Shown piece after piece: positions 5,203 through 6,804 of a DNA stretch of 6,804 nt. The position numbers and the translations under genes were made by a program. Source of the stretch: JBKCHH01 sp046302855 (GTDB lineage: Bacteria; Pseudomonadota; Alphaproteobacteria; Rickettsiales; UBA8987). The stretch's first letter is position 1. Every line of letters starts with the position of its first letter. Below the pieces are notes generated by a model. The model was not told the DNA's origin and did no database searches. It saw only the letters and a program-made list of their open reading frames with translations. The stretch is from assembly GCA_046302855.1 (NCBI GenBank), contig JBKCHH010000068.1:1-6804 (forward strand), given 5' to 3'.

Positions 5203-6804
5203 TTAATTTAGCCCCCTTTTATTAATTTTCCCAATTAGGGTTTTGGGGAGGGATTCTTTTATTTCGAACTGGCTTGGCATTTCGTATTTGGAGAGTTTTT
5301 TTTCTAAAGTTTTTTTTAAATCTTCAATATCTATGGCTTCACCGTTTTTGGCTACTAAAAAGGCTTTTGCGGTTTGCCCGCGATATTTATCTTCCACCCC
5401 CACTACGGCACATTCAAGAATGGTTGGATATTGATAAATTGCCTCCTCAACAATTCTTGGATAAATTTTATATCCGCCTGCAATTATTACCTGCTTTAAT
5501 CTATCGACAATTTTTGCGTAGCCATCACTATCCATTATACCAATATCGCCCGTTTTTAACCAGCCATCTACTAGAATATCATTAGTTTCTTTAGGTTTTT
5601 TATAATAGCCAAGCATCACCTGTGGGCCTTTAACACATAGCTCGCCCTTTTCTCCCACCTCTAGCCTTTTAAATTCGCCTTCATGGGAAAAAACGGCAAT
5701 TTCAGTATCCATAAAGGGCAGGCCTATTGTGCCAGCTCTATTTTCCCCCTCTACGGGGTTGCAACAAACAACTGGCGAGCATTCCGTTAGCCCATAGCCT
5801 TCAATTACTTTACAACCAGTAATTTCTTCAAACCTGTGCTTAACTGCAACAGGCAGAGTATCGCCCCCAGACACACATAGCCTTATGGAGCGAAGGTTAT
5901 AGTTTTTAATTTCCGCAAAATGGGTAATGGCATTATAAATGGTTGGAACGGCAGGAAACAAGGTGGGCTTATGTTTGTGGATTGATTTTATTAAGCCTTC
6001 CAGCTCAAACTTTGGAATTAAAACCATCTCCGCCCCTAGCATAATGCTCATATTCATCGCAACCGTATTGGCAAATGCGTGAAAAAGGGGCAAAACCACC
6101 ATAACCTTCTCTTGCCCTTCTTTCGCTGTATAGCACCAGCTTTTTGATTGATAGCTATTGGCAAAAATATTAAAGTGCGAAAGCATTGCCCCCTTGGGAA
6201 CTCCAGTAGTTCCACCCGTATATTGCAAAACCGCTACTTTTGTTTTGGCATCAATAATGGGGAGTTCTTTTAAACTATTCTTGGTAAATAGTTTGGGATA
6301 AGAAACTATATTTTCATCATAAGCAACCTTAGCTAAGTGCTTGTATTTAAATAGCTTAAAGAAAAAGGCTTGTGGAGCACTTAAATAATCTGCAATGGAG
6401 CCAACAATTAGCTTCTTTGTAGACTTTATCGCCTTATCATGCAAAACTTTTAAGTTTAGGGTGATTAAAATTTCTGTATCAGAATCTTTTAGCTGGTTTG
6501 CAAGTTCACTTTCAGAGTAAAGAGGGCTAAAGTTTACCACCACTCCACCGGCATAAAGTATGGCAAAATAGCTAATAATATAGTGGGGGGAATTTGGCAG
6601 ATAAAGCCCCACCTTAGTATTTTCCCTTACCCCCAGTTCTTTTAAACTGTGGCTTAGTTGCAAAACCTTTTCCCTTAACTGAGAATAGGTAATTTTTGTG
6701 CCAAAGAACTCTATTGCCCTGTTGTTGGGGAATTTTTTATAAGCCTCTTCCAGAATATCTATGACCGATTTTTCTGGAATTTGGCTGGGCAAAATACTTA
6801 TTGT
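5203..6804 (-). CDS. fadD: Acyl-CoA synthetase (AMP-forming, long-chain FadD type), 5' end outside window
   Basis: The enzyme activates free fatty acids with ATP and CoA to acyl-CoA through an acyl-adenylate. Counting from the first TTG (6790-6792), 529 residues are visible. The frame stays open to the right edge (TIS I LPSQIPE), and homologues usually have some 15-20 further residues, so the true start probably lies beyond the window. Motifs are the P-loop YTGGTTGVPKG (191-201), the adenylate-binding GYGLTECSP (332-340), WLKTGD (411-416), the hinge block VDRLKQVIIAGGYKIYP (429-445) and the C-terminal lysine in TLIGKINKRGL (K522). GGYKIYPRIVEE resembles alphaproteobacterial long-chain ligases. 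Chain length cannot be fixed from sequence, so medium-chain ligase is an alternative. Stop TAA is at 5203-5205. It is on the opposite strand to phaC, so a shared role in lipid storage is only possible. Confidence 0.92.
   Translation of the reverse strand, partial: TISILPSQIPEKSVIDILEEAYKKFPNNRAIEFFGTKITYSQLREKVLQLSHSLKELGVRENTKVGLYLPNSPHYIISYFAILYAGGVVVNFSPLYSESELANQLKDSDTEILITLNLKVLHDKAIKSTKKLIVGSIADYLSAPQAFFFKLFKYKHLAKVAYDENIVSYPKLFTKNSLKELPIIDAKTKVAVLQYTGGTTGVPKGAMLSHFNIFANSYQSKSWCYTAKEGQEKVMVVLPLFHAFANTVAMNMSIMLGAEMVLIPKFELEGLIKSIHKHKPTLFPAVPTIYNAITHFAEIKNYNLRSIRLCVSGGDTLPVAVKHRFEEITGCKVIEGYGLTECSPVVCCNPVEGENRAGTIGLPFMDTEIAVFSHEGEFKRLEVGEKGELCVKGPQVMLGYYKKPKETNDILVDGWLKTGDIGIMDSDGYAKIVDRLKQVIIAGGYKIYPRIVEEAIYQYPTILECAVVGVEDKYRGQTAKAFLVAKNGEAIDIEDLKKTLEKKLSKYEMPSQFEIKESLPKTLIGKINKRGLN

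Noticed and set aside
5243..5585. Two + strand frames (5243-5434 and 5274-5585) opposite the acyl-CoA synthetase
   Set aside because: Both are shadows of the conserved C-terminal domain of the synthetase on the other strand.
6790..6792. TTG as the true start of the acyl-CoA synthetase
   Set aside because: The frame remains open to the window edge and family members begin earlier, so the start is most likely outside the window.

Overview
The window reads as part of the chromosome of an AT-rich alphaproteobacterium, possibly from a host-associated lineage of the Rickettsiales or Holosporales type. Four observations suggest this. The proteins are alphaproteobacterial in character: an lnt tail followed by a PraR-like XRE regulator, an APH-fold homoserine kinase, and a class I PhaC. 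The base composition is low in G+C, roughly one third by eye. Shine-Dalgarno sequences are weak or absent. A palindromic element beginning CGTCATTGCGA is present, a type I recall as common in such genomes. The exact taxon cannot be fixed from this sequence.

Layout, left to right. Positions 1-202 hold the 3' end of lnt (apolipoprotein N-acyltransferase), whose reading frame stops before the usual last membrane helix. Positions 335-796 encode an XRE-family regulator on the + strand. Converging on it is a two-gene minus-strand unit: a 59-residue lipoprotein gene (1806-1985), then thrB (843-1796) 9 bases downstream. A 66-base divergent spacer separates the lipoprotein gene from phaC (2052-3845), which encodes a complete class I polyhydroxyalkanoate synthase with all catalytic residues. 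Just after phaC comes the most unusual part. The last 112 bases of phaC and its immediate downstream sequence are repeated at 4020-4131, and a palindromic MITE-like element (about 3863-4020) lies between the copies. The two copies differ at only three positions, all fourfold-degenerate third codon positions. Positions 4152-5002 then hold a minus-strand gene of unknown function split in two by a one-base frameshift. The window ends with a minus-strand acyl-CoA synthetase gene of the FadD type (5203 to the right edge), whose start lies outside.

Functionally, PhaC polymerises hydroxyacyl-CoA into storage polyester and the acyl-CoA synthetase activates fatty acids, so the two could share lipid or carbon-storage metabolism. 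They are on opposite strands and separated by other sequence, so this is a thematic link, not an operon. ThrB indicates at least part of threonine biosynthesis. No RNA gene, CRISPR array or defence system was recognised. The best candidates for something undescribed are the duplicated phaC tail with its palindromic element, the broken hypothetical gene beside it, and the small lipoprotein.
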